64,000 nucleotides of DNA from an uncultured Bacteroidales bacterium (GCA_902775975.1 CACYOC010000001.1:1-64000), one strand, 5' to 3'; numbered from the stretch's first letter, positions 16,497-26,312 are shown. Translations and numbers: made by a program. Notes: generated from the sequence alone by a model not told the origin.

Positions 16497-17414
16497 TTAT
16501 CTAATCTGACTGATATCGTACGGTGTCTCCTGATAGACGTAATAATTGATCCAGTTGGAATACATGAGGTTAGCATGAGCACGCCATGTCACCAGAGGAC
16601 CCTTGTCGGGATTATCATCAATATAGTAGTGTTGTGGCAACTCCACATCCGTGCGCACTCCCCTATCCCGTCGATATTCGGTGTCAAGCGTCAATGGGGC
16701 ATATTCCAGATGTCCGGTAATAAAGAACTCACGACCGCCACGGGCCATCACCATGCTGACGCCACTGTCGGGCGACTCAGCTATGAGTTGTAAGTCCTTA
16801 CATGCCAAGATGTCATCGCGATGCACCTCCGTATGCCGACTATGAGGCATCTGGAACAAATCGTCGAAGCCACGGAAAATAGGCAACTGAGGCTGAAGGG
16901 CCCGTTGGGGGAAAATGCCAAACATCTTTTTCTCCAAAGGGTACTTCGGTATGCCATAATGGAAGTAAAGGCCTGCTTGAGCTGCCCAGCAGATATACAT
17001 GGTGCTATATACATGAGTACGAGCCCAGGCGAAGATTTCCTGCATCTCGTTCCAATAGCTGACATCCTCGAACTCCATCTGCTCGACAGGAGCCCCCGTG
17101 ATAATCATGCCGTCGAACTTTTTTTGACGCAACTCTTCAAAGTCGCGATAAAACATCATCATGTGCTCTATGGGCGTATTCTTCGGCGTGTGACTTTTCA
17201 GCTTCATGAAACTAATCTCCAACTGCAACGGCGTGTTGGAAAGCAGACGAATCAGGTCTGTCTCTGTCGTTATCTTCAACGGCATGAGATTGAGGATAAC
17301 CATCCGCAAGGGACGAATGTCCTGCATGTGAGCCCTGGAGTCGTCCATCACAAAGATGTTCTCGTGCTTCAACAACTCGATGGCGGGCAGTTTATCTGGT
17401 AGTCTTAAAGGCAT
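16497..17414 (-). CDS. metA: Homoserine O-acyltransferase MetA, probably acetyl-CoA type
   Basis: 305 residues, full length for MetA. It activates homoserine for methionine synthesis. Catalytic Cys142 (YICWAAQAG), His235 and Glu237 (TGHLEY) are all present. Position 111 is Glu (ITGAPVEQM), the residue associated with acetyl-CoA rather than succinyl-CoA use in this family; succinyl enzymes have Gly there. So the product is probably O-acetylhomoserine despite the common name. It lies 23 bp after the phosphatase gene on the same strand, and I see no SAM riboswitch in that short gap. Confidence 0.95.
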   Translation of the reverse strand: MPLRLPDKLPAIELLKHENIFVMDDSRAHMQDIRPLRMVILNLMPLKITTETDLIRLLSNTPLQLEISFMKLKSHTPKNTPIEHMMMFYRDFEELRQKKFDGMIITGAPVEQMEFEDVSYWNEMQEIFAWARTHVYSTMYICWAAQAGLYFHYGIPKYPLEKKMFGIFPQRALQPQLPIFRGFDDLFQMPHSRHTEVHRDDILACKDLQLIAESPDSGVSMVMARGGREFFITGHLEYAPLTLDTEYRRDRGVRTDVELPQHYYIDDNPDKGPLVTWRAHANLMYSNWINYYVYQETPYDISQIR

Positions 17415-17437
17415 GTGATATCGTTCTTTTAATTATC

Positions 17438-18193
17438 TTACAGTGATTTCTTTACGTTTAACACCAACGCTGAGACGTTGTCATAACCTCCTGCATCCAC
17501 AGCGGCAGCACAAAGCGTACTGGCGGAGGCTCCTTCACAAAGCAATTGTTCAATGTCGTGGTCGCTGACCATATCGTTCAAACCATCAGAACAGAGCAAA
17601 TAGACATCACCTTCACAGAAGTCTTCCGTCATCTCCTCTATATCCAGGAAAGCTGTCTTCGCTCCTGCCCCGATGCAGTTTGTGATGACGTTTGAATGTT
17701 TTGTCTCACCTGTCAAAGCGTTCAAGGAATGGTCTTTGGTGATTTGCGTCAGATGTCGGTCGCGCAAGCGATAAAGGCGACTGTCGCCACAGTTCATCCA
17801 AAAATAATGTCCTGCATAATAGAGCAGCCCGACGAGCGTTGTTCCCATCTCGCGTAAAGAAGGGTTTGCCAACCCACGGGAATTAACCATAAGATGCGCT
17901 GACTGTAGCCACTCAGACATTTTCTGCTTGACCTCGTCAGGCATCATGGCACGCGGTAAGTCACCGACGAAAAACTTCAAGTTGTCCATAGCCAGTTCAC
18001 TGGCAACTTCTCCTGCACGATGTCCGCCCATGCCATCAGCGACCGCAACGACAAAAGACTCCGTATTCTCCGTCATGAATTCCGTCTGGTAGGCATTGTT
18101 ACGTATCAGGCGGTCGTAGGCCAGCACCATGTCTTCATTATTCTTTCGCACGTTCCCAAGACGGCTTGCTGCTGTTAATTCTATTCTGCTCAT
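17438..18193 (-). CDS. PP2C-family Ser/Thr protein phosphatase
   Basis: 251 residues. All PP2C metal motifs are visible: VRKNNEDM, VAVADGMGGHRAGEVAS, CGDSRLYR, LLCSDGLNDMV and GGYDNVSALV. Single soluble domain of the PrpC/Stp type. It is the last gene of the zinc-ribbon/kinase/AAA+/FHA/phosphatase operon and is the obvious reversing enzyme for the kinase at 22188-25244. Transcription may continue into metA. Confidence 0.93.
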   Translation of the reverse strand: MSRIELTAASRLGNVRKNNEDMVLAYDRLIRNNAYQTEFMTENTESFVVAVADGMGGHRAGEVASELAMDNLKFFVGDLPRAMMPDEVKQKMSEWLQSAHLMVNSRGLANPSLREMGTTLVGLLYYAGHYFWMNCGDSRLYRLRDRHLTQITKDHSLNALTGETKHSNVITNCIGAGAKTAFLDIEEMTEDFCEGDVYLLCSDGLNDMVSDHDIEQLLCEGASASTLCAAAVDAGGYDNVSALVLNVKKSL

Positions 18194-18240
18194 TGCTATG
18201 ATATTACACCGGATATTTCACCTTTACATATTCTCCTTCT

Positions 18241-18852
18241 TCAAGCGATACTTACTTGTAAATTGATATTCGCCAACGTCACGATGTCACCAGACTTCAT
18301 CGTCATTGGAACATCAGGTTGCAAATCACGCTGATTCAGTTTGGTACCATTCGATGAGTTCTTGTCAATGATAGCCCATCCAGAATCTGCACGGTATATC
18401 AGCTGAGCATGTACGCCAGAGATATACATATTGCCTTCGAACAACTGTTGGTAAGGTCCTTGACGACGACCGATAATAGCACCATTGACGCCCATCATGC
18501 GGATATTAAGCGTGGGGTTATAGAGTGTCAGCGTAGGAATGCCACTCTGAACCGGCAACTGTGCTCCCTCAGGCTCACGACGCTCACGAGTACCGCCGAT
18601 AGCCTCAGAAATGTCATGCTGCGATGCAGGCTTGAAAACGTTCTGAGGTTCTTGATGCGAACGACTTGACGCTTGCGACACCTGCTGACCTTGCAACTCA
18701 TCGGCGCTCACCATCAAGCCGCCACACTGAGTACAGCGTCGTCCCCTACCCACGCGGCCACAATTCTTACAATATACTAACGCTTCTCCACACTGGTCAC
18801 AGTAGTAGGAGCCGTCTTCTATTTCTTCTTTGCAATTTGGACAAATAATCAT
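18241..18852 (-). CDS. Zinc-ribbon and FHA domain protein
   Basis: 203 residues. The N-terminus carries two short zinc ribbons (CPNCKEEIEDGSYYCDQCG and CKNCGRVGRGRRCTQCGG). A low-complexity linker follows, then an FHA domain from about residue 105, with GAIIGRR, ISGVHAQLIY and DKNSSNGTKLN. These are the G-R, S-x-x-H and N-G residues that read phosphothreonine. It overlaps the AAA+ gene by 4 bp. In this operon it is likely the reader of phosphorylation by the kinase. Confidence 0.92.
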   Translation of the reverse strand: MIICPNCKEEIEDGSYYCDQCGEALVYCKNCGRVGRGRRCTQCGGLMVSADELQGQQVSQASSRSHQEPQNVFKPASQHDISEAIGGTRERREPEGAQLPVQSGIPTLTLYNPTLNIRMMGVNGAIIGRRQGPYQQLFEGNMYISGVHAQLIYRADSGWAIIDKNSSNGTKLNQRDLQPDVPMTMKSGDIVTLANINLQVSIA

Positions 18853-21800
18853 AACGTTTCCTTAATATCTTCTGGCATGATCAACTGATAGGTTTCCTGA
18901 GTCACCTCTGAAGCGGGGATACTGCTGACTCGCATAGACAACTGCTGGATAGTAGCGTCAAGCATGTTCCGCATTTCACGGGCATTGCCAAACGACTCGT
19001 CCTTTGTCACGACACGGCGGCAGATGACATCCAAGAGCTTGAACTCTGCTTCCGGCGACAGGCGGTAGTTGTCTTTCTGAGCCATCTTCTTAAAGATTGC
19101 CAGCAATTCGTCTTCATTGTAGTCGTCAATATGCATCTTATGGCTAAAGCGACTTGCCAGTCCGGGATTCACAGTCAGGAACTGCTCCATCTCGTGCTGA
19201 TAGCCCGCAGCGATGACCACGAACTTGCCACGGTCGTCCTCCATGCGCTTCATCAGCGTGTCAATGGCCTCCTTGCCGTATTGGTCATTATCGGACGATA
19301 AGGTGTAGGCCTCATCGATGAACAGGATGCCACCCATCGCCTTATCACACATATTGTTTACAATCTTGGGAGTCTCACCCATATACTTGCCGACCAACGT
19401 GGCGCGACTGGCCTCTATGACACGGCTCGTCGGCAGGATATCCATGGCCTGCAGAATCTCACCCATCTTACGAGCCACGCTGGTCTTACCTGTTCCGGGA
19501 TTACCCGTCAAGATGAAGTTCATAGACATCTGCTGAACTTTACCCGCACCAGCGGCAGCACGCTGTTTCATGAACATGCTCTGCACAGCCAGACGGCGTA
19601 TCATGTTCTTGACGGAGCGCATGCCGACAAACTCATCGAGCTCGTTGAGGACTTCATCCAGCGGACGAGCCTTCTCAGCGGGTTCAACAGCCAGGTCTGC
19701 ACTGGTAATGCGATACATGTCTTCGTCCTTGAAGTTCGGGTCGCCAATCATGCTTACCAGGCGCTGGCTCTGCTTTTCGACAGCCTGGTCGAAGATGCGC
19801 CGAGCCTCGCGGGCATTACCGAAGTTCTTGTCACGACGAAGGTAGAGCTGTTCGAACTGCCGATGAATCGTTGCACGCGTCTCGTCATCAACCACAAAGT
19901 TCTTGCCCTTGGCGAGGTTGATGAAGATTTCCGTCAACTCGTCAGGCGTATAGTCATCGAAATGGATGGTCTGGGTAAAGCGACTCTTCAGACCTGGGTT
20001 AGAGTCGATGAAGTCGTGCATGTTGTCGGTATATCCGGCAACGATACAGATAAACTTACCACGGTCGTCCTCCAGACGTTTCAACAGCGTGTCGATAGCC
20101 TCGGAGCCGAAAGAGTCCTGATCGTTAGACTTCAGCGTATAGGCCTCGTCGATGAACAGCACGCCACCCATTGCCGAGTCTATCAGCTGGTTGGTCTTGA
20201 TAGCCGTCTGTCCAGCAAAGCCTGCTACAAGTTTCGAGCGGTCAGCCTCTATCAATTGTCCTCGGGAAAGGATACCCAGCGTGCGGAAGACATCAGCCAT
20301 GATGCGTGCCACGGTGGTCTTACCGGTTCCGGGATTACCCGTAAAGACGTAGTGCTTGCCTTGGAAAGTATTGGTTTCGCCACGACGAATCTGCAAGTTG
20401 AGGAAGGCGGCAAGGTTGCTGATTTCTTTCTTGACGCCAGCCAAGCCCACCATGCCGTTCAGTTTCTTCAGGCACTCCGTATAATCGACAGCCTTCGGAG
20501 CCTCATACGGGATGTCCTCCACATCAATCAACATCAGCTGGTCGTTGGACAACGTAGAGATATCGACATTGCGAAGGCGCTCAGCCTGCTTGGCACATAT
20601 CTTCTCAAACAACTGACGCATGGTACGACCGTTGGCAAAGTCCTTGTCGCGGGAGTTGTACAGTTCCGTAATCATCTTCAGCGTCAGTTCCTGAGCAGCA
20701 GGCGAGAACTCGTACTTCTTCTCCTTGGCAAAGACTTGCATAATCTGGAACAGCTGGTCAGGATGATAGTCTTCGATGTTGAGGAAATAGCTGAAGCGGC
20801 TACGGACACCGGGGTTGATGCGGAAGAGGTTCTCCATCTCGGTGCGATAACCGGCAGCGATGACCACGAATTTTCCACGGTCGTCCTCCATACGCTTCAT
20901 CAGTTGTTCCAGTGCCTGCGCTCCTTGCTGATCGCGCTCACCACCGGCACTCAACGGCGCCAGGGTGTAAGCCTCATCAACGAAGAGGATGCCTCCCATG
21001 GCCTTGTCGCATAGTGCATCGACCACCTTGGGAGTTTCGCCTTGATAAGGGCTGACCATCTTCGAGCGATCTACCTCCACGACGTGTCCACTATCGAGAT
21101 AGCCGATGCTCTCGAGTATCTCTCCCAACTTTCGTGCGATGGTCGTCTTACCCGTACCAGGATTACCGGTCAGCACGATATGGATGCCGACTTTCTCCTG
21201 CTCGCCAAGTCCTCGCTGGGCACGTTCGATGTTGTTATGGACGGTAAAGGCTATTTCCTTCACGGCCTTCTTCACCTCGTCCATGCCGATGTAACGGTCC
21301 AAGTCGCTGAGGATATCCTCCAGCGAACGTTCCTCGGGCACGTAGCCGCGAATGTCCTCCACCTCGACCTTCTGAGCCTGTGTACCACGACTGATGAAGG
21401 AGGTGAAGATGTCTTCTGCCGTCTTCACAGCCACATGAGCATAGCCGAAGGTGTCGTCCTTGATCTTCACCTGATACTGGAAGAAGCGCATCAGCTTCTG
21501 TTCGGCTTCGGGAGAATAGGTGGATATGCCATACTTTGTGCGAAGCTCCAGCTTACAAATATCGCACAAGTCCTGATAGGTCGGTGTGGGCAGCCGGAAG
21601 GTGTATTTAAATCGGTTCTGCGCCGCAGGGTTGGCGGTCAGGAAGTCATCCAGTCCCTTGGGAAGACCTGCCATGACGACAATGGGATTCTCGTTCCATT
21701 TATCCATCTCGACAAACAGCTTGTCTAACGGATTGACCTGGTTGCTGTAGCGGTCGGGTAACAGTTTCTGGACGTTATCGAAGAAAAGAATACCGTCACG

Positions 21801-22166
21801 GGCATTCTTGACATTTTCATCCCATTTGTCAACGAAACGCTGATAATCGACAGCATCCACGATGGTGAGCTTCGGCTTGTCGATAATCTTATATTGGTAG
21901 AAGTAGTCACGAAGGACTTCTGCCAATGCCGTTTTTCCAGTACCAGTCTCACCAATAATGATGGTATTGACACTCAACCGCACATTCATCATGTCCTTCC
22001 GTGAATGCAGGTAGGTATAGGTGTCCACAACCATCTTCAGCTGCTGCTTCACCTCGTCAAGACCTATCATGCGGTCCAGGACGTTTTGTGACACCAGCGG
22101 TTTTCCGCACCAGCGGCAGAATTTGGCTATCTGGCGATTCTCCTTTTGACAATTCTTACATATCAT
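18849..22166 (-). CDS. Four-module AAA+ ATPase with N-terminal zinc ribbon
   Basis: 1105 residues. Zinc ribbon CKNCQKENRQIAKFCRWCG at residues 3-21, then four CbbX/SpoVK-like AAA+ modules. Walker A motifs are at about 72-79 (GETGTGKT), 334-341, 610-617 and 888-895 (all GNPGTGKT). Modules 2-4 have intact Walker B motifs (ILFVDEAYT, VLFIDEAYT, ILFIDEAYT). Module 1 has ILFFDN, without the catalytic Glu, so it probably binds but hydrolyses ATP poorly. A remodelling ATPase under phospho-control is a reasonable inference. It sits 21 bp after the kinase and overlaps the FHA gene. Confidence 0.92.
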   Translation of the reverse strand: MICKNCQKENRQIAKFCRWCGKPLVSQNVLDRMIGLDEVKQQLKMVVDTYTYLHSRKDMMNVRLSVNTIIIGETGTGKTALAEVLRDYFYQYKIIDKPKLTIVDAVDYQRFVDKWDENVKNARDGILFFDNVQKLLPDRYSNQVNPLDKLFVEMDKWNENPIVVMAGLPKGLDDFLTANPAAQNRFKYTFRLPTPTYQDLCDICKLELRTKYGISTYSPEAEQKLMRFFQYQVKIKDDTFGYAHVAVKTAEDIFTSFISRGTQAQKVEVEDIRGYVPEERSLEDILSDLDRYIGMDEVKKAVKEIAFTVHNNIERAQRGLGEQEKVGIHIVLTGNPGTGKTTIARKLGEILESIGYLDSGHVVEVDRSKMVSPYQGETPKVVDALCDKAMGGILFVDEAYTLAPLSAGGERDQQGAQALEQLMKRMEDDRGKFVVIAAGYRTEMENLFRINPGVRSRFSYFLNIEDYHPDQLFQIMQVFAKEKKYEFSPAAQELTLKMITELYNSRDKDFANGRTMRQLFEKICAKQAERLRNVDISTLSNDQLMLIDVEDIPYEAPKAVDYTECLKKLNGMVGLAGVKKEISNLAAFLNLQIRRGETNTFQGKHYVFTGNPGTGKTTVARIMADVFRTLGILSRGQLIEADRSKLVAGFAGQTAIKTNQLIDSAMGGVLFIDEAYTLKSNDQDSFGSEAIDTLLKRLEDDRGKFICIVAGYTDNMHDFIDSNPGLKSRFTQTIHFDDYTPDELTEIFINLAKGKNFVVDDETRATIHRQFEQLYLRRDKNFGNAREARRIFDQAVEKQSQRLVSMIGDPNFKDEDMYRITSADLAVEPAEKARPLDEVLNELDEFVGMRSVKNMIRRLAVQSMFMKQRAAAGAGKVQQMSMNFILTGNPGTGKTSVARKMGEILQAMDILPTSRVIEASRATLVGKYMGETPKIVNNMCDKAMGGILFIDEAYTLSSDNDQYGKEAIDTLMKRMEDDRGKFVVIAAGYQHEMEQFLTVNPGLASRFSHKMHIDDYNEDELLAIFKKMAQKDNYRLSPEAEFKLLDVICRRVVTKDESFGNAREMRNMLDATIQQLSMRVSSIPASEVTQETYQLIMPEDIKETL

Positions 22167-22187
22167 ATTTCTGTATCTCTCGTTGCG

Positions 22188-25100
22188 TTATTCAGCAGGA
22201 TTGGCGGTATTCTCCGTATCTTCTGTTTCCTGCTGGGCATCGTCTTCATCTTGGGTAACACCCTGTAATTGTTTCACAACCCCCTCGACGGTGGGTTTCT
22301 CACCCGGCAGATTCATGTCTCCTAGTTTCGGGTTGAACAGCACCATTTCCAGGATGACGGAAGCGACCATCAGAGTCCAGAGGATGTAGTGCATGACGGA
22401 CTCTCCACTGATGGAGCGCACCTGGTTGTTCACATCGTCCAGGATGGCGAACTTCGACCCTTTGAAGCGATAAGACTTCTGCTTGAAAGTATAGTAGAGG
22501 GGGTCTAACAACGTGGTCTTCACGTCATCTTCCATGATGCTGTCGATGAGTTGCTTGTCGCCCTTGGAATCGGTACGGAAGTCCGTCAGGTGACAGACGA
22601 CTATATAGATGAGCGTAATAACGAGTATGGCAGGGACGAACATCGTTGGGTAGTTGCCATGGACGTATTCCAGGATTTTCACGGGAATCCACGACGTTGC
22701 CAGTCCCAGCAGTCCGAACAGGCTACAGAAGATAAAGCCATAGCCTTTGAAGAAGAAGCGTAGGGCGACGATGATTGCCGTAATACCTCCTACCGGCAGG
22801 ACAATAGCCATGGTGGAATGCTCCAACAGCGACTCCTTGTTCTCAATACCGAAGATGAGCAGCAGCAGAGCCCACACGCCACTGAGGACATAGAAAGTGA
22901 CTCTCCACAAGTTCTCCTTGTTCTTTGCACGCTGGTAGTTTTCCACGACTTCCTCCACTCTGCGCTCCGTTTCCTGTCGTGCATTGCCGTAGCGCTTATA
23001 GTACATTTGGTTCTGGTCTATCGATCCCAGCTTCAGGACCCACTCCTCCAGACAGCGCTCGTAGCTGTAGGGCTCGTCGAAGGTCTTCTCAGGGTCTTCG
23101 TGATAGAACACCGACATCCACTGGCTCAGTGCTCCACGACGACAGGCACTCAGCAGCAGGGGGCGCAGGGCGATGGAGTCGTTGGTGCCTCCGTCGGTCA
23201 GGTCGGCACCGTTTTTCAGTTCGATGCCATTGTCCAACACATAAGTCGGGGTACATCCTAAGATGCGGCAGAAGCGATAGGCTGCCGTCCGCAAGTCGTA
23301 CGCTCCCAGACGTTCTCTGTTCTCTTCGCTCTTCAGGTCGAAGCAGGCCTTTGCCTCGTTGATTTGTTCATACCATCCATGCAACTGGGCATAATAGTTG
23401 AAGCGCCCGTCAGCCTTGGCATAATCAGAAATCTTTTCAGCAAACTCCTGGGCATTCAGGCTCTCCCACTCTCTCATCTGCTGGCAGAGGTATTCACCCA
23501 CCTTCTGCGGGGTGTCGGCCTCACGGAGGTCGTAAGCTGCCTCACGGTCGATATTGTAAAGTACCTGATAACCCAATGCCCGACTGGGAAGATGTCCTTG
23601 TATCAGCAGGGATATGGCCTCGCAGGTCATCTTGTCTTCATGGCTATACATCCACGACAACAGGCGCCCATCACTCAGACTCATCCACTCATCCTCACTA
23701 CAATCTTCATAGCCAAACGTATGGACGATCTCCTTGATGGTCAAAGAGGGATGTTTCACCAAGAACGGTATTTCGGGGTCTATCTCGTAAGCCATACACA
23801 GCATAGCCACACGCGGCGCTATGCCGTTGTCTTTGGAGAAGTAGCTGCGCAAGCGCTTCACATTCGCCTTGGTATGCGTCTCGATATAGAGATACGCCGT
23901 ATCGTTCGGATTGCGCAATGCCAGGGTGTATTCTTCCTGATTGCTCAGGATGGAAATCGCCACGCTGTGGATGTCCCCGCACTGGTTTCCCCGCAGGTCG
24001 GTGTAGGGATAGGATGGCTCCATGACGTAGATGGACGACATCAAGCCCGCATGCTGGTCGGCAGGATAGCGATTGATGACGATGTCCTTGACGACGGCGC
24101 TGAGCTTTACGTTACCGCTTTGTTCCAGCCACTCTGCAATGCGACCGCTATACAGGTAGTTGACGGCCAGGCGTTCGTTGTCCAACAGCAGCGGAATAAG
24201 TTCGTGGACATTGTCGGCCACGAGGTTGCGCTCGGGGTCCACCACGAAGCTATGGTATTTCAGCAACGGCGAGGAGACATCTACCTTGACGTCCTCCCCT
24301 TGGAACCAGCGTTCCACCTCGTCGTATCCCCAACGACTACCAGGGTTGACGGTGGTCAAGCCCTGGACAATCATCTTCACGCGGTCAGGCAGTTCATTGA
24401 TACGCGGCAGACGACCTTCGTTCTTCTTGCGCATCATCACACGCTCGTTCTGGCTCAGCGGGTTCTCCCCAAGCCACAGTGTCATCAGCGTCAGACCCAG
24501 CGAATAGTAGTCTGCTGCAGGCGATATCTCCACCTCTCCGTCAATCACGTCGCTATACATCTCAGGAGCGGCATAGACCGGCGTTCGAGCCTGGGTGGTA
24601 CGGTGCAGTTGCTCGTTGTCCTCCAAGAGACTGGAGATGCCGAAGTCGCTGAGCACCAATTCCTTGTGGTCCTTATCGCGAAATAGGAAGTTACTCGGTT
24701 TGATGTCCTTGTGAATGACATTATTCTGGTGGCAATACGCCAAGGCAGCGGCAGCCTGCAGGGCGATGCGACGGAACTGTCTGAAGTCGCCGTTGAGCTG
24801 ATAATCCGCCAGACTTCCCCCCTGCAGATACTCCATGAGTTCGTAGTCGCGGTTCTTGCCTTCGACGTAGGTCTTGCCGTAGTCGGTCACGTTGACCAGC
24901 ATTTCAAAGTTGAAATTCTGGACGATACGCATCAGTTCCTTCTTCACGATGAAGTTCGGATAATAGACCTTCAACACCCGCAGGCCTTCCATTCCTTCTA
25001 CGAGGTACACCTGCGCCTCTCCCGAGTTGTCGCTCAGGGACCTGACGGTTCTATACATCCTGCCTTTCAACGTGAAGTCAGCCATCTGACTGTCCATCTC

Positions 25101-25244
25101 CATCGGCGATGGCGTACCAGGCTTGACGGTACGCTCTTCCGAGCCACCCTGCTTTTGGAAGGGTTCGCCAATGCGGACTGTTGCGTCCAGATTACCACTT
25201 GGGCGTTGATTGGCTCCCGAAGGTTTCTTTGTCACTTCGTCCAT
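22188..25244 (-). CDS. Hanks-type Ser/Thr protein kinase, membrane-anchored
   Basis: 1018 residues. The kinase domain spans about residues 60-320: Lys92 (VLKVYY), catalytic loop HKDIKPSNF (Asp180), DFG at 200-202 and APE at 226-228. HKD replaces the common HRD. A long helical middle region of unknown family follows, then several hydrophobic membrane segments around residues 760-860 and near 960. The basal N-terminus is poor in structure. The kinase lies between the zinc-ribbon gene (6 bp upstream) and the AAA+ gene, and shares the operon with a phosphatase and an FHA reader. Confidence 0.92.
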   Translation of the reverse strand: MDEVTKKPSGANQRPSGNLDATVRIGEPFQKQGGSEERTVKPGTPSPMEMDSQMADFTLKGRMYRTVRSLSDNSGEAQVYLVEGMEGLRVLKVYYPNFIVKKELMRIVQNFNFEMLVNVTDYGKTYVEGKNRDYELMEYLQGGSLADYQLNGDFRQFRRIALQAAAALAYCHQNNVIHKDIKPSNFLFRDKDHKELVLSDFGISSLLEDNEQLHRTTQARTPVYAAPEMYSDVIDGEVEISPAADYYSLGLTLMTLWLGENPLSQNERVMMRKKNEGRLPRINELPDRVKMIVQGLTTVNPGSRWGYDEVERWFQGEDVKVDVSSPLLKYHSFVVDPERNLVADNVHELIPLLLDNERLAVNYLYSGRIAEWLEQSGNVKLSAVVKDIVINRYPADQHAGLMSSIYVMEPSYPYTDLRGNQCGDIHSVAISILSNQEEYTLALRNPNDTAYLYIETHTKANVKRLRSYFSKDNGIAPRVAMLCMAYEIDPEIPFLVKHPSLTIKEIVHTFGYEDCSEDEWMSLSDGRLLSWMYSHEDKMTCEAISLLIQGHLPSRALGYQVLYNIDREAAYDLREADTPQKVGEYLCQQMREWESLNAQEFAEKISDYAKADGRFNYYAQLHGWYEQINEAKACFDLKSEENRERLGAYDLRTAAYRFCRILGCTPTYVLDNGIELKNGADLTDGGTNDSIALRPLLLSACRRGALSQWMSVFYHEDPEKTFDEPYSYERCLEEWVLKLGSIDQNQMYYKRYGNARQETERRVEEVVENYQRAKNKENLWRVTFYVLSGVWALLLLIFGIENKESLLEHSTMAIVLPVGGITAIIVALRFFFKGYGFIFCSLFGLLGLATSWIPVKILEYVHGNYPTMFVPAILVITLIYIVVCHLTDFRTDSKGDKQLIDSIMEDDVKTTLLDPLYYTFKQKSYRFKGSKFAILDDVNNQVRSISGESVMHYILWTLMVASVILEMVLFNPKLGDMNLPGEKPTVEGVVKQLQGVTQDEDDAQQETEDTENTANPAE

Positions 25245-25250
25245 GCTGCT

Positions 25251-26195
25251 TTATTTATCGTCTTTAATTTCGTCCATACTGTTCTTTCCGAGGATCACCC
25301 ATTTGCCCCCCAGGTGCGGTTTGGCGCATCCGCAGGGGCTGCTGTGCATGGCGTGTTTCCAGTTGCAGACCCATGCCAGGCGCACGCCCTGGGGCTTGGA
25401 AGCCATGGCAAAGTTGCGCGCCTTGACGGGCGAAGCCATGGGTTTCACCGCCAGCTTGTCGAGGATGGCTGACAGCATCTTTATCTTGACAGCCTTCTGC
25501 TGGTCTAACTCGTCACGGGTCATGCGCTTCGACTCCACGGGCGGTATCTCGGGCATTTCCTCGCCATCGTCCTTTGCCAACAGCGTCAGCACGCGTTCCC
25601 GCAGGCGCTGGCAGTTCTGCTCCCTCACCACGTCGCGGTCGGAATTATAGGGAAGTGCGTTCTCCAACTTCGAATAGTCAGCAACGATTTCCATGAGTTC
25701 CTTGTAGTCAGGGTCGCGCTGCAGTTGTTTCACCAGTTGGCGAGCCTGCTCCGTCAGCGCCGTTCCGCACTTCTTGCAGAACGAGAAGACGTTCAGCGTA
25801 TTGCAGGTCGGACACACCACGCCTCCGCTGGGATTTCCACACTCCGGGCAGTAGGTGTCGCCGGCTCTCATTTGCGCGCCACAGAAGGAGCAGACATCTT
25901 GCTTGATATAACGATGGCACACCTCGCAGTAGTCAGCATCGGGCTCCACCTCTGCACCACAATAGGGACACTGCTTCTTGGCAAGGGGATGACCGCACTG
26001 CTCACAAAACATCGCTTCGGGCTCATTGACGGTTCCACAAGCCGGGCAGACCTTTCCATCGGCCTGTCGCTGCTGCTGTTGCTGTTGTTGGTTGAACTGG
26101 CCAACAGGACTGTCCGTCATGGCTTTCTCCCGCATCTGCTGGGGACGGAAAGTGGTGTCCATATCGCCCGTAGAAGGTATGTAATCGTTATTCAT
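25251..26195 (-). CDS. Multiple zinc-ribbon protein, first gene of the signalling operon
   Basis: 314 residues. After a Gln-rich stretch (about 37-44) come four zinc-ribbon units: CPACG...CEQCG, CPYCG...CEVC, CSFCG...CPECG and CPTC...CKKCG. A helical region follows, and a Cys/His-containing C-terminus (WVCNWKHAMHSSPCGCAKPH) that may be another metal site. No enzyme domain is seen; a scaffold or adaptor role is inferred. It shares the ribbon theme with the AAA+ and FHA proteins. The promoter lies 27 bp before its start. Confidence 0.88.
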   Translation of the reverse strand: MNNDYIPSTGDMDTTFRPQQMREKAMTDSPVGQFNQQQQQQQRQADGKVCPACGTVNEPEAMFCEQCGHPLAKKQCPYCGAEVEPDADYCEVCHRYIKQDVCSFCGAQMRAGDTYCPECGNPSGGVVCPTCNTLNVFSFCKKCGTALTEQARQLVKQLQRDPDYKELMEIVADYSKLENALPYNSDRDVVREQNCQRLRERVLTLLAKDDGEEMPEIPPVESKRMTRDELDQQKAVKIKMLSAILDKLAVKPMASPVKARNFAMASKPQGVRLAWVCNWKHAMHSSPCGCAKPHLGGKWVILGKNSMDEIKDDK

Positions 26196-26221
26196 ATGAT
26201 GGTTGTTATTAAAAAGTCAGA

Positions 26222-26231
26222 TGCAAAGTTA
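26222..26231 (-). promoter_or_regulatory. Promoter of the phosphosignalling operon
   Basis: Minus-strand TAACTTTGCA, matching TAnnTTTGCA, 27 bp before the first gene. It is the only such match I see before the five tightly packed genes. Confidence 0.75.
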
Positions 26232-26260
26232 CACATTTTTTTCGTAACAGCACAAAAAAA

Positions 26261-26286
26261 CCGCCGTAAATTATATTTACGACGGC
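26261..26286 (-). terminator. Terminator of the M13 peptidase gene
   Basis: CCGCCGTAAAT at 26261-26271 pairs with 26275-26285 with one mismatch. The A run at 26254-26260 reads as T run on the minus strand. Confidence 0.75.
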
Positions 26287-26312
26287 ATTTTTCTACATTT
26301 ATTGACTTTTCT

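Noticed and set aside
17415-17437. SAM riboswitch before metA
   Set aside because: Only 23 bp separate metA from the phosphatase gene, too short for such an element.
23364-24686. 440-codon plus-strand frame opposite the kinase gene
   Set aside because: Antisense to a well-supported kinase gene, with composition typical of a complement shadow.
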